NCBI GenBank assembly: GCA_027031485.1 | Contig: JALVQI010000242.1 | Coordinates: 1-58,591 of the forward strand | DNA from: Candidatus Aminicenantota bacterium | GTDB taxonomy: Bacteria; Acidobacteriota; Aminicenantia; JAMOAD01 | Reading direction: 5' to 3' | Length of the DNA stretch: 58,591 nucleotides | In this document: positions 26,955 to 35,758 of the stretch, one piece after another | How positions within the stretch are numbered: position 1 is the stretch's first letter | Layout of the letters: every line of letters starts with the position of its first letter | The notes under the pieces: generated by a model | Told to the model about the DNA's origin: nothing | The model's input: only the letters and a program-made list of their open reading frames with translations | Database searches by the model: none | Made by a program: the position numbers and the translations under genes

Positions 26955-28570
26955 TTTTTCCTCTTCACTATTAGTATCGTAAAATCATCCAACAGATTTC
27001 CAGCGGATATTTTTTTCACATCTTTCAAAATGTGATTCCATATCTGAGGTAAACTCATATCTCTATATTTATTCAGATACTTTTTTACTCCTCTTAAACC
27101 TATTTCCTTCTTTAAAACACCTATTGATTCGTATAATCCGTCAGTATAAAGAAAAAGAATATTTTCAGGGTTCATTTTTATGTTAAAAGATGAATATTTG
27201 TAGTTTTTAAAGAACCCAAGTATTGTATTGCCCTTTTTCAATGTATAAATTCTTTTTCCTTTGTAAAGTAAGGGGTAATTATGGCCACAATTTATTAACT
27301 CTATATTTCCCCCGTCTATTTTACCAAAAATTGCTGTTATAAATTGATTGCTCTCTGTGTTCTCATAGACAAAAGAGTTTATTTCCTCAACCTTTTCTTC
27401 AAAACTCTTTTCTTTTTTAAATATTATTAAAAAAGCACTCTTAAAAAGGGCGACAAGAAGGGAGGCAGGCACTCCCTTTCCTGAGATATCAGCTATAACA
27501 AAATAAAGAATATCTCCGACTCTGAGAAAATCAAAAAAATCTCCTCCTACTATTTCAGCGGGTTCCGTTCCGCCGAAAATCTCAAAATAATTATGTTTTG
27601 GAAAAGATTTTGGAATCATTCTATCCTGTATCTGTTTTGCAATTTCAAGTTCTCTTTCGATTTTGTTCTTCTCTATTCTTTCTCTATACAAATTTGACCT
27701 TTCTATTGCAATTGCTGCAATGGATGCAAAGGCATTTAAAATTCTTAAATGTTTCTTGGAGTATTGAGATAGTTTATTGCTTTCAAGATTCAAAATACCT
27801 ATTGTTTTATCCTTTGAAATTATCGGAACAACTATTTCGGATTTTGTTTTTTCTCTCGCCTTGACATATATCTTTTCATTGTTAACATTCATACTTATGT
27901 ATGGTTTTCCGTTTTTTGCGACGAGACCAACAAGCCCCTGACCTATCTTTACCTTTAGCTTTTCAAGATTCTTTTTTGGGAAACCCTTAAAATACAATGT
28001 TTTCAGATTATTTTTCTCATGATCCAGAATATATATTGCCACAGCATTGTAGTCTATGATTTTTTTCAATGATTCAACTATCTTTTTTAATATATTGTTG
28101 AGTTCAAGGTATAGGGATAAATCTATATTCACCTGGTACAGTGTCTTTGAAATCTCTTTCTCAAAGTCCAGCCTCTCTTTTATTAAAAAGTTTTTTAAAA
28201 CAATGTTAACCAGATTAACTATTATCTCTTCATCAAAATTTTTAATTTTCTTTTTTGGTTTAAAAATAATGAAACCTAAAAATTCTCCGTCAAACTCGAA
28301 TTTCCAGTATCCTTTTTCTTTTGAATGAATGGAAAAAATTTTCTTTAAATCGCAATCCTCTTCTATTATTGAGTCCAATTTAAGGTATTTTCCATCAGCA
28401 AGATAAAATTTTTCCACACAACCTTTTTTTTCATTTTTCAGGTAAAAAACACACTCTTTTAAACCTTGATTATCTAAAAATTTCAAAAATCCTGAGATAA
28501 ATTTCTTTTTTTTATCGGCTATTTTTACCAAGCTTAAAAGCTTTGCGGAAATCTCTTCTTTTTTAATCAT
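26951..28570 (-). CDS. GAF-domain serine phosphatase of the SpoIIE/RsbU (PP2C) family
   Basis: 539 residues. After an N-terminal region of about 150 residues comes a GAF domain (about 155-300), a short coiled coil, and a PP2C-type phosphatase domain (about 330-537). All metal-binding motifs are intact: GGDFFDF, DISGKGVPASLL, LYTDGLYE and LLDDFT. In other bacteria such enzymes dephosphorylate anti-anti-sigma factors, but none is encoded in this window. Its ATG overlaps the LptF-LptG fusion stop (TAATG), indicating tight co-expression with LPS export. Confidence 0.92.
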   Translation of the reverse strand: MIKKEEISAKLLSLVKIADKKKKFISGFLKFLDNQGLKECVFYLKNEKKGCVEKFYLADGKYLKLDSIIEEDCDLKKIFSIHSKEKGYWKFEFDGEFLGFIIFKPKKKIKNFDEEIIVNLVNIVLKNFLIKERLDFEKEISKTLYQVNIDLSLYLELNNILKKIVESLKKIIDYNAVAIYILDHEKNNLKTLYFKGFPKKNLEKLKVKIGQGLVGLVAKNGKPYISMNVNNEKIYVKAREKTKSEIVVPIISKDKTIGILNLESNKLSQYSKKHLRILNAFASIAAIAIERSNLYRERIEKNKIERELEIAKQIQDRMIPKSFPKHNYFEIFGGTEPAEIVGGDFFDFLRVGDILYFVIADISGKGVPASLLVALFKSAFLIIFKKEKSFEEKVEEINSFVYENTESNQFITAIFGKIDGGNIELINCGHNYPLLYKGKRIYTLKKGNTILGFFKNYKYSSFNIKMNPENILFLYTDGLYESIGVLKKEIGLRGVKKYLNKYRDMSLPQIWNHILKDVKKISAGNLLDDFTILIVKRKK

Positions 28571-30852
28571 TAGCTCCTTATTCCGAGATAAAGGTATACA
28601 GCTATTAGTAAGAAAATTATATTAGCTCCCAGAGCGGATAAAGATGGAGGTAAAAGGCCAACACTTCCTAAAGATTTGAAGATTCCAAAGAATATCCAGT
28701 ATAGAAGAGAGATGGTAATTGCAGCACCGACACCTACGAGAGTCCCGCTTTTCCCCAATTTCAAAGAAAAAGGGATACTAAACAATATCATAATAAAATT
28801 TATAAGTGGAAATCCGATCTTGGTATAAAGGTTAACCTCGTATTCTCTTGATTCGAAATTATTCTCTTTAAGATATTTGACATACTTTCTCAGTTGAAAA
28901 AAATTCATCGTTTCAGGATCAACTCTTTTTGAAGTGAAAAAATCTTCGGATTCAAGTATCCCTATTTTTTTCCTCTTAAATTTTTTAAATGAATCCAAAA
29001 ATCCGTTTTTAAAGTCAGCTTCCCAGCCATTTTTTAAAATCATGTGGAAATTACCAAGGTATGCTCTCTTTGCAACAAACCTCTTTTGGGCTTCAAAGTC
29101 CTTATTTAAGGAAAAAAGTTCAAAATTGGTGAATATTTTCTTTTTTCTGTTAAAATGTTTGTAATGATATATATTGTTGTATTTTGATATTTGCCAGCTA
29201 TTAAAAGCACTTATGTAACTATTTTTCCTGTCCATTATATTGTTTCTAATCTCTTCAGCTCTCTTGTTTGAAACAGGTAAAATCTTCTCCTGTATCCAGA
29301 AGCTTCCTGAGCTAATTATAATTCCTAAAAGTAAAAAGTTAACACTTAATCTGAAAACACTTATTCCGAGTGATTTTATGGCGAGAATTTCATTGTTTTT
29401 GACCATAATCCCCACTGTGAGCAAGGTTGTCGCCAGCGAAGAAATTGGTAAAATATATTCAATTATCTGGGGAGTGAAAAAATAGAGATATTTAAACAAA
29501 AGGGAGATACTTTTCTTGTTTTCTAATATATCATCGATAAGCTCAAAAAAAGTAATAATAAGGAAAATCATAAACATGCTTAATATAATGAGAATGAAAA
29601 TCTTAAGAAAGAGTGAGAGTACATAGCGATCTAAAATATTCGGGTATTTAAAACTTAGCTTCTGTATTTTTATCTTAAAAGCGGTTTTTTTCAGATTTGA
29701 AAATCTCTTTTTCTTTACAGTTGTTTCACTCTTGTTTACACCCTTTTTTGCAAAAATATTAAGCTCTTTGAATTTATTGTTTAACAAAAATATTATTCCT
29801 ATGGTTAAGAAAAATATATTTGGTCCCCATAAGCCTAAAAGGGGAGAGATATATCCGTCTATGGAGAAATTTTCTCCCCAGGAAAAAGCGGTAAAGTATA
29901 CAATTATTATTATCAGGCTTAACGAAAAGCCGCCTCTTTTAACACTTAATCCAAGTCCTACTCCTAATATGGCAAAAACTATCGCGGAAAAGGGCAAGGC
30001 CACTCTTTTATGAAGTTCTGAAATATACGCCAATTTTAATTTTTCAGGTAGAATTTTTCTTTTTAGAGTTACAAGTAATTCTTTGTATGTTTTATCTCTT
30101 CGTCTTTTTGAAACATGGAATTTTCTGAAGAAAAAATCCGTATCCAGAGGATGAAGAATGTAGGAGAATTTTGCTGTCGTATAGTTTTCGGGTTTTTTGT
30201 TTTCAAACATATGGACAAAGCCATTCACAAGTTTTACTTCTGCTGTTCTTGCTCTCTTATCTATTCTCAACTCACCCTTTTTAGCTATTAACACTTTGTT
30301 CTTTTCAGGATCCATTTGACTGAAAAGAAAAACATCTCTCCACTTTTTATCTTTCCCTTTATCCTTAATGTAGAGAGTAATTCCCGGCAATCCCCTTACG
30401 AATTTTCTCGGTTCAATTTCCTCGCCGGTTTTTTCAAGAATAATTTTAACAATTGTTTTTGTAAAAGTATAATTTGAGTAAGGAGCTATGTAGAAGGTTA
30501 TCATTATATGAAAAAGGAAAACCAAAATGGAAAGAAAAAGGACAGGTCTGAAAATTCTATTCAGAGAAATTCCCAGGGATCTCATGGCAAGGTATTCAGA
30601 ATCAGCTGACAATCTGCTCATTGCCATAAGTACCGAGAAAAGAAAGGCCATGGGAATTGTTATTGAAAAAAGTCCGGGTAAGAGAGAGCCAAATAATTTA
30701 ATAACAATCAGAATATTTACATTCTTTGATATTAAGAGATCTGTAAGATCAAATATTCTACTGGTTAAGAGTGTGAAGGTGTACAAAAGAAGACCGATTC
30801 CGAAATAGGGTAGGATTTCGTTTATTATATATCTGTCAAGGCTTGTTCTCAT
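28570..30852 (-). CDS. LPS export permease, LptF-LptG fused in one polypeptide
   Basis: 760 residues, about twice the length of LptF or LptG. Residues 1-365 form one YjgP/YjgQ permease (three helices, a beta-rich periplasmic domain, three helices), beginning DRYIINEILPYFGIGL. A basic linker (about 366-395) leads to a second permease (about 400-760), beginning LDRYVLSLFLKIFI and containing the ELIDDI segment of LptG. Together they would form the membrane part of the Lpt transporter that extracts LPS from the inner membrane. No lptA, lptB or lptC is in the window. It overlaps pfkB by four bases and the phosphatase by one. The frame runs unbroken through the junction. Confidence 0.92.
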   Translation of the reverse strand: MRTSLDRYIINEILPYFGIGLLLYTFTLLTSRIFDLTDLLISKNVNILIVIKLFGSLLPGLFSITIPMAFLFSVLMAMSRLSADSEYLAMRSLGISLNRIFRPVLFLSILVFLFHIMITFYIAPYSNYTFTKTIVKIILEKTGEEIEPRKFVRGLPGITLYIKDKGKDKKWRDVFLFSQMDPEKNKVLIAKKGELRIDKRARTAEVKLVNGFVHMFENKKPENYTTAKFSYILHPLDTDFFFRKFHVSKRRRDKTYKELLVTLKRKILPEKLKLAYISELHKRVALPFSAIVFAILGVGLGLSVKRGGFSLSLIIIIVYFTAFSWGENFSIDGYISPLLGLWGPNIFFLTIGIIFLLNNKFKELNIFAKKGVNKSETTVKKKRFSNLKKTAFKIKIQKLSFKYPNILDRYVLSLFLKIFILIILSMFMIFLIITFFELIDDILENKKSISLLFKYLYFFTPQIIEYILPISSLATTLLTVGIMVKNNEILAIKSLGISVFRLSVNFLLLGIIISSGSFWIQEKILPVSNKRAEEIRNNIMDRKNSYISAFNSWQISKYNNIYHYKHFNRKKKIFTNFELFSLNKDFEAQKRFVAKRAYLGNFHMILKNGWEADFKNGFLDSFKKFKRKKIGILESEDFFTSKRVDPETMNFFQLRKYVKYLKENNFESREYEVNLYTKIGFPLINFIMILFSIPFSLKLGKSGTLVGVGAAITISLLYWIFFGIFKSLGSVGLLPPSLSALGANIIFLLIAVYLYLGIRS

Positions 30853-31751
30853 ATGTTAAAGTTTAACATCTCAGCATAATCTTTAAATCTTTTCTCAAAT
30901 TCTTTCCTGGTTAATTTTTTCAATCTTTCAGTTCCGAAATCCTCTATTGTAAAAGAAGAGACTATTGTTCCGTAAACCATGGCTCTTTTAAGAGTTTTTT
31001 CATTGATCTCTTCGGCTTCTTCGAGAAACCCCATAAAAGCTCCGCCATAACTATCACCGGCTCCCGTGGGATCTATGACTGTCTCAACAGGGTAGGGAGG
31101 GATAACTGTAAATTTATTATTAAAATAAAGCATGGAGCCATTTTCTCCTTTTTTTATCAAGACAAATTTAACGCCATACTCCTTTAATGCTTTTGCTGCA
31201 TCATAGATATAGGATTTACCGGTGAGCATTCTTGCTTCCTCATCATTGAGTATGATTCCATCCGCTTTTCTTATAACTTTCTCAAGACCTTCTCTGTCAA
31301 TATTTATCCACAGATTCATAGTATCCATAACATAGAATTTGTTTTCTCCCAATTGTTCCATTACCTTTTCCTGCAAAGAAGGAGCAATGTTTGCAAGAAA
31401 TACATTATTTTCATCTTTGTAAAAATCAGGTATTTTGGGATCAAATTGTTCAAAAACATTAAGTTCAGTACTTATGGTTTCCCTTTCAAGAAAATCGTCC
31501 GAATACTTTCCGGCCCAGAAAAATGTTTTCCCTTTTTCTCTTACAATACCTCTTGTATCTATTCCCCTTTCTTCCATTTCTTCTATTATTTCCTGAGGGA
31601 AATCTTCCCCTACAACACCTACAAGTTTTGGGTTTTCAAAAAGGGAAGCAGCATAGGCATAGTATGTAAGGGAGCCTCCTACTATTCTCTCTCTTTTTCC
31701 GTGAACATTTTCAATTGTGTCAAAAGCAATTGAACCTATGGAAAGACTCAT
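30849..31751 (-). CDS. PfkB-family carbohydrate/nucleoside kinase
   Basis: 300 residues with the ribokinase fold. The C-terminal signature DPTGAGDSYGGAFMG contains the catalytic Asp, and GGSLTYYAYAASLF marks the N-terminal substrate lid. The adjacent methylthioadenosine phosphorylase gene (nine bases upstream) suggests a nucleoside such as adenosine, or a ribose derivative, as substrate. Family members also phosphorylate sugars, so specificity is open. It overlaps the lptFG start by four bases. Confidence 0.85.
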   Translation of the reverse strand: MSLSIGSIAFDTIENVHGKRERIVGGSLTYYAYAASLFENPKLVGVVGEDFPQEIIEEMEERGIDTRGIVREKGKTFFWAGKYSDDFLERETISTELNVFEQFDPKIPDFYKDENNVFLANIAPSLQEKVMEQLGENKFYVMDTMNLWINIDREGLEKVIRKADGIILNDEEARMLTGKSYIYDAAKALKEYGVKFVLIKKGENGSMLYFNNKFTVIPPYPVETVIDPTGAGDSYGGAFMGFLEEAEEINEKTLKRAMVYGTIVSSFTIEDFGTERLKKLTRKEFEKRFKDYAEMLNFNI

Positions 31752-31760
31752 AGTTTCCTC

Positions 31761-32627
31761 CTAAATGTATTTTCCGATTATTAGTCTTAATCTATCCTTA
31801 ACCTCTTCGGAAATAATATCGGGTGAAGTTATTATCGAATATTTTAATGCTGATTTACATTCACAGGAATCATTCCTATTCTCGGGAATCAAAGGAATAA
31901 CTTTTTTAATTAACCTTTGAGCATTTTCAGTGTTCTTTTTCAAGTTTTCTATTACCATTTCCACCGTGACATTATCCTCATCCTCTTTCCAGCAATCATA
32001 GTCTGTAACAAGGGCAACGGTTGTATAGCAGAGCTCAGCTTCTCTGGCAAGTTTAGCCTCAGTGGCATTTGTCATTCCAATCACATCAAAGCCGAATTTC
32101 CTGTATGAGTTGGATTCTGCTATGGTTGAAAAGTGAGGTCCCTCTATATTTATATAGGTCCCTTTATTATGAATACTTAGTCCCAACTCTTTTCCAGCTC
32201 TGTATAAAAGTTCTCTTAGAACCGGGCAGGTAGGATGTGCGAAACTTACATGGGCAACAATTCCTTCTTCAAAAAATGTGTTTTTTCTTTTAATTGTTTT
32301 ATCAAAGAATTGATCCACAAGCACTATATCAAGAGGCTTTACCTCTTCCTTCAGAGAACCTACGGCGGAAACTGAGATAATCCTTTCCACTCCGAGCATT
32401 TTAAACCCATAGATATTAGCCCTGTAATTTATTTCAGATGGATTATACCTGTGTCCTCTTGAATGCCTTGAAAGAAAGGCGACTCTTCTGCCCTCTATCT
32501 CAACAACCATATAATTATCCGAAGGTTTTCCGAAAGGAGTTGTGAGGGATTTTTCTCCGATTAGCTTAACTCCTTCCATCTCATAAAAACCACTACCTCC
32601 GATAATCCCGATTTTTATCCTTTCCAT
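31761..32627 (-). CDS. mtnP: S-methyl-5'-thioadenosine/purine nucleoside phosphorylase
   Basis: 288 residues of the MTAP/PNP family. GIIGGSGFYEM at the N-terminus, phosphate-binding RHSRGHRYNPSEINYRAN, and EGPHFSTIAES are characteristic. The base-specificity segment MTNATEAKLAREAELCY differs slightly from the usual MTxxPEA and is followed by TDYDCW, which is typical of MTAP. It would split methylthioadenosine into adenine and methylthioribose-1-phosphate for methionine salvage. It is the first gene of a five-gene operon and has a promoter (32659-32687) and AGGAGG. Confidence 0.88.
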   Translation of the reverse strand: MERIKIGIIGGSGFYEMEGVKLIGEKSLTTPFGKPSDNYMVVEIEGRRVAFLSRHSRGHRYNPSEINYRANIYGFKMLGVERIISVSAVGSLKEEVKPLDIVLVDQFFDKTIKRKNTFFEEGIVAHVSFAHPTCPVLRELLYRAGKELGLSIHNKGTYINIEGPHFSTIAESNSYRKFGFDVIGMTNATEAKLAREAELCYTTVALVTDYDCWKEDEDNVTVEMVIENLKKNTENAQRLIKKVIPLIPENRNDSCECKSALKYSIITSPDIISEEVKDRLRLIIGKYI

Positions 32628-32658
32628 AATTCCTCCTTTTGAGCGTATTTTAGACTAT

Positions 32659-32687
32659 AAAATATTATTTTTAAAGGATAATGTCAA
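32659..32687 (-). promoter_or_regulatory. Promoter of the mtnP-pfkB-lptFG operon
   Basis: On the minus strand TTGACA (32687-32682), 17-base spacer, TATTTT (32664-32659). A leader of about 25 bases precedes the ATG and includes AGGAGG. Confidence 0.55.
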
Positions 32688-32710
32688 TTATCAAATATTA
32701 AATTTATTCT

Positions 32711-34165
32711 TTATCCCGCCAGATGCTCCAGTGTTTTTGTAAGTAGAATCCAGAATCTTTCCACTGTTGAGATCTGAACCTTTTCGTCGGGAGAATGGGG
32801 GTTTTTAATAGTGGGGCCAAATGAGATCATATCCATTCCGGGAAATTTTTCCCCTATGATACCTGTCTCAAGTCCTGCGTGAATAGCCTCAACAACAGGT
32901 TCTTTCCCGAAAATCTCCTTATGGAGTTTTACCATAGTCTTGAGAATTTCAGAATCAGGATTCGGTGTCCATCCGGGATATGGATTCGGCTGCTCTATCT
33001 CTGCTTCTATTAATTTAGCAAAAGCTTTAAGAGAATTAAGCACAAATCTTAATTCGGAGTTTATTGAGCTTCTGCTGCTCTTAACAATTTCAAAAGATTT
33101 TTCTTTTGTATGAACAGCGGCAAGATTCGTGGATGTTTGGACTAATCCTTTTATTGCCTGGCTCATTGCAAGAACTCCGTGGGGAAGAGCAAGTATTGAA
33201 TTAATAATTTTATCTCTAACCATTTTTGTAAATACTTTATCAGGCATCTTTTCATCCTTTGCTTCAATCATAACTCCATCATCCGTTCCCTTAAGCTCCT
33301 CTTTTACCTCTGAGAGGACACATTTTACTATCTTTTCAAGCTCGGGCTCATCTTTCTTGTTTAAAACGATAATCGCATAGGCTTCTCTCGGAATAGCATT
33401 TCTTTTATCTCCACCTTCTATGAGATTAAGCTCATAGTCAACCTTTTCTCTGAGTTCATACAAAACTCTCCCGACAATCTTTATGGCATTTCCTCTACCA
33501 CTGTTTATGTCTACTCCGGAATGTCCTCCTTTTAAACCTGATACAAAAATTCTTACTGCTTTTTCATTTCCCGGAATAATGGTTTCAGTTTCCAGCGTAA
33601 AGATGGAATCTCCTCCTCCTGCACATCCTATTGTAAAAACACCATCATCTTCACTATCAAGATTCAGTAGTATTTTTCCTTTTAAAGAACCTGGTTTTAT
33701 ATAGGCTGCTCCGGTAAGTCCCCTTTCCTCATCAATAGTGAAAAGGGCTTCTATGGGGCCATGAACAAGAGAATTATCTTCAAGCACAGCAAGTGCTGCA
33801 GCAACACCGATTCCATTGTCAGCTCCAAGTGTTGTTCCATCAGCTTTAAGCCAATCTCCTTCCCTTTTTAATTTAATTGGGTCCTTTGTAAAATCGTGGT
33901 CAACATCAGAATTTTTTTCACAGACCATATCTATATGTCCCTGTAGAATAACACCCGGTGCATTCTCCTTACCGGGAGTGGCGGGCTTTCTGACAATGAT
34001 ATTACCCACTTCATCCTTTGTGTAATCAAGTTTATGTGCTTTCGCAAATTCAACAATATAGTTTCCGATAGCTTCTTCATTACCTGAGCATCTCGGGATT
34101 TTCCTGATTTCATCAAAATGTTTCCATAAAATTTCGGGTTTTAAGCCTTCAAGCACTTTATCCAT
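32711..34165 (-). CDS. pepD: Aminoacyl-histidine dipeptidase (Xaa-His dipeptidase), M20 family
   Basis: 484 residues, matching PepD. The metal-binding positions are visible in LQGHIDMVCEK, TTLGADNGIGVA, TIDEERGLTG and the C-terminal EAIHAGLETG. The lid domain lies between about residues 205 and 390 (GLKGGHSGVDI). It cleaves Xaa-His and other dipeptides in the cytoplasm with two zinc or manganese ions. AGGAGGA lies before the ATG. Confidence 0.93.
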   Translation of the reverse strand: MDKVLEGLKPEILWKHFDEIRKIPRCSGNEEAIGNYIVEFAKAHKLDYTKDEVGNIIVRKPATPGKENAPGVILQGHIDMVCEKNSDVDHDFTKDPIKLKREGDWLKADGTTLGADNGIGVAAALAVLEDNSLVHGPIEALFTIDEERGLTGAAYIKPGSLKGKILLNLDSEDDGVFTIGCAGGGDSIFTLETETIIPGNEKAVRIFVSGLKGGHSGVDINSGRGNAIKIVGRVLYELREKVDYELNLIEGGDKRNAIPREAYAIIVLNKKDEPELEKIVKCVLSEVKEELKGTDDGVMIEAKDEKMPDKVFTKMVRDKIINSILALPHGVLAMSQAIKGLVQTSTNLAAVHTKEKSFEIVKSSRSSINSELRFVLNSLKAFAKLIEAEIEQPNPYPGWTPNPDSEILKTMVKLHKEIFGKEPVVEAIHAGLETGIIGEKFPGMDMISFGPTIKNPHSPDEKVQISTVERFWILLTKTLEHLAG

Positions 34166-34200
34166 AATTATCCTCCTAAAATTTATTTATTATTTAATAT

Positions 34201-34229
34201 ACTTTATTACTACAATAAAAAAAAGTCAA
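34201..34229 (-). promoter_or_regulatory. Promoter of pepD
   Basis: On the minus strand TTGACT (34229-34224), 17-base spacer, TAAAGT (34206-34201). The same -10 hexamer is used at 3302-3307. Confidence 0.5.
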
Positions 34230-34329
34230 CCCAGCACCATCTTTTTTGATTAGTGTTACTTTGGTGAAGGCTTCTTTTTATATTCGTCATTTAGCCGAAG
34301 CGTTTTCACTTTTACTGTTGGAAAGAAAG

Positions 34330-34347
34330 TGCTGGGCACGCCCAGCA
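34330..34347. repeat. Hairpin TGCTGGGC-AC-GCCCAGCA
   Basis: Perfect 8-bp arms around a two-base loop. No T-run follows on either strand, so it is not a typical intrinsic terminator. It is more likely part of a repeat element. Confidence 0.5.
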
Positions 34348-34377
34348 TACACTATCTTTATTGATTAAACATTAACC

Positions 34378-34405
34378 GTAGGGGCAATTCATGAATTGCC
34401 CCTAC
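34378..34405. repeat. 28-bp perfect palindrome (GTAGGGGCAATTCA and its complement)
   Basis: The half-site GTAGGGGCAATTCA (34378-34391) is followed directly by its reverse complement (34392-34405). Palindromes of this kind occur as dispersed intergenic repeats in many bacteria. Confidence 0.7.
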
Positions 34406-34497
34406 AGATATTTGTTGCGCTTTGCCATTTTTTAAATTAAAAAAATCAAAAATTAAAAAAAATTAATCACAAAAAATTACCCATATTCCCTGTAATT

Positions 34498-34525
34498 AGC
34501 TCAAGGCTCAAAGCTCAATGCTCAG
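34498..34525. repeat. Four tandem 7-bp units (consensus NGCTCAA)
   Basis: AGCTCAA, GGCTCAA, AGCTCAA and TGCTCAG follow each other without gaps. It is a short microsatellite-like tract inside the repeat-rich spacer. Confidence 0.6.
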
Positions 34526-34535
34526 GGCTATTACA

Positions 34536-34568
34536 TTGAATTGCCCCTACAAATATTTATTGCAGTTC
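34536..34568. repeat. Degenerate second copy of the palindrome's right half
   Basis: TTGAATTGCCCCTACA followed by ATATTTATTGC matches 34391-34423 at most positions. Only the right arm is present, so this looks like a truncated copy of the same repeat. Confidence 0.5.
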
Positions 34569-34582
34569 ACCTTATAGTCTTT

Positions 34583-35758
34583 TTAAAAAAATTTCTTTAT
34601 ATTAATTAGAACAATAATTAAAAAGATGATTATGAATAGAAAATTTTGTAAGAGGTTATTTTTAAACTCTTTTACCTCTTTCGTGTTTAAAAGATAAAAC
34701 ACAAAGAGAGCAACTATAGGAAGAAGAAGGGCATTGGTAACCTGAGCTAAAATTATAAGTGAAAGGGGTTTTATCTTTAAAAAACTAATAATCACACCTG
34801 TAAGGATTACTATTGTGAAGATTAATTTAAACAGTGGATTATTTTCTTTCCAGCCGAAAAGTCCCTTTGATGTGAATGATGCGGCATAGGGTGCTGTGAT
34901 CGCCGAAGAAAGGCCCGCGGAGAATAATCCGATACCAAAGCTTATTTCAGCAAAATTCCCGAACAATGGTTTTAATTGTAACGAAAGATCAGCCGGAGAT
35001 GAGATTGTCAAATGCTTTAGAAAGTATGCAACACTTGCGGTTATGATTATTGCAATTGTTATAAATCCGCCCAATCCTATAGCAAGAACAATATCCCATC
35101 TCATAAGTTTTATGCTATCCTTTGATTTCCACTTTTTTAAAACCGATGATGAGTGTAAAAAAAGGTTGTATGGAACAATGGTGGTGCCTAAAAGGGCAAG
35201 AATAAGAGTAATGGAGCCTTTTGGAATTGAAGGTTTCAATCCTTTGATTATCTCTGAAATTTCAGGGCTTACAATTATAGCTGTAATAAAAAAGCTTATT
35301 CCCATAATTACAACCAAAAACACTAAAAATTTTTCTATAATCTTATATTTGCCTATAAAAAGGAGAATAAGAGCAATAAGGCTTATTATTATAACCCAGA
35401 TATTGAGAGAAATTCCTGAAATTATATTAATTCCTAAGGCACCGCCTATTATATTCCCGGCTTCATATGCCGCACATCCAACTATAATTGCTAAAAATGC
35501 AAGGATTTGAAACACTATTTTTATCAAAGAATTTTCAGGTATTTTCACAAGAGCTGAGCCAATATCCATACCTGTTGAGAGGGAGAATTTTCCAACCATC
35601 TCCTGTAAAATGATAGCTGAAACTATGGCTATGATAACCACCCATATCAGAGAATAGCCGAATTTTGCCCCCGCAAGTGTTGCTGATGTCACTGTTCCCG
35701 GGCCTATAAAGGCAGCTGCTATTAAAAATCCGGGACCAAATCTATTCCTTTTTCCCAT
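34583..35758 (-). CDS. Nramp-family (LeuT-fold) transporter lacking the metal-binding motif
   Basis: 391 residues, about eleven membrane helices. Helix 1 reads FIGPGTVTSATLAGAKFGY where true Nramp metal transporters have DPGN: the metal-ligating Asp is Gly and Asn is Thr. Helix 6 reads IVPYNLFLHS in place of the canonical MPHN, so the metal-binding Met is also missing. It is therefore unlikely to transport Mn or Fe by the known mechanism. The gene overlaps hyuB by 17 bases, so it is translated with the hydantoinase/oxoprolinase genes. In Bacillus subtilis the Nramp-like ycsG sits in the 5-oxoprolinase (pxpABC) cluster. I infer an organic substrate such as 5-oxoproline or a hydantoin. Confidence 0.85.
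   Translation of the reverse strand: MGKRNRFGPGFLIAAAFIGPGTVTSATLAGAKFGYSLIWVVIIAIVSAIILQEMVGKFSLSTGMDIGSALVKIPENSLIKIVFQILAFLAIIVGCAAYEAGNIIGGALGINIISGISLNIWVIIISLIALILLFIGKYKIIEKFLVFLVVIMGISFFITAIIVSPEISEIIKGLKPSIPKGSITLILALLGTTIVPYNLFLHSSSVLKKWKSKDSIKLMRWDIVLAIGLGGFITIAIIITASVAYFLKHLTISSPADLSLQLKPLFGNFAEISFGIGLFSAGLSSAITAPYAASFTSKGLFGWKENNPLFKLIFTIVILTGVIISFLKIKPLSLIILAQVTNALLLPIVALFVFYLLNTKEVKEFKNNLLQNFLFIIIFLIIVLINIKKFF

Larger units (their letters stand above)
34230..34582. other. Gene-free spacer with clustered short repeats
   Basis: About 350 bases between the pepD promoter and the Nramp-like gene contain no supported reading frame. It holds a compact hairpin, a 28-bp perfect palindrome, a degenerate second copy of half of that palindrome, and four 7-bp tandem units, each listed separately. 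The central part is very A-rich (34436-34485). It resembles a landing site for dispersed intergenic repeats. Confidence 0.7.

Noticed and set aside
34330-34405. Intrinsic terminators
   Set aside because: Neither the hairpin nor the 28-bp palindrome is followed by a T-run on either strand.
34583-35758. Manganese/iron transporter (mntH)
   Set aside because: The fold is Nramp, but the metal ligands of helices 1 and 6 are substituted and the gene is coupled to hyuB.
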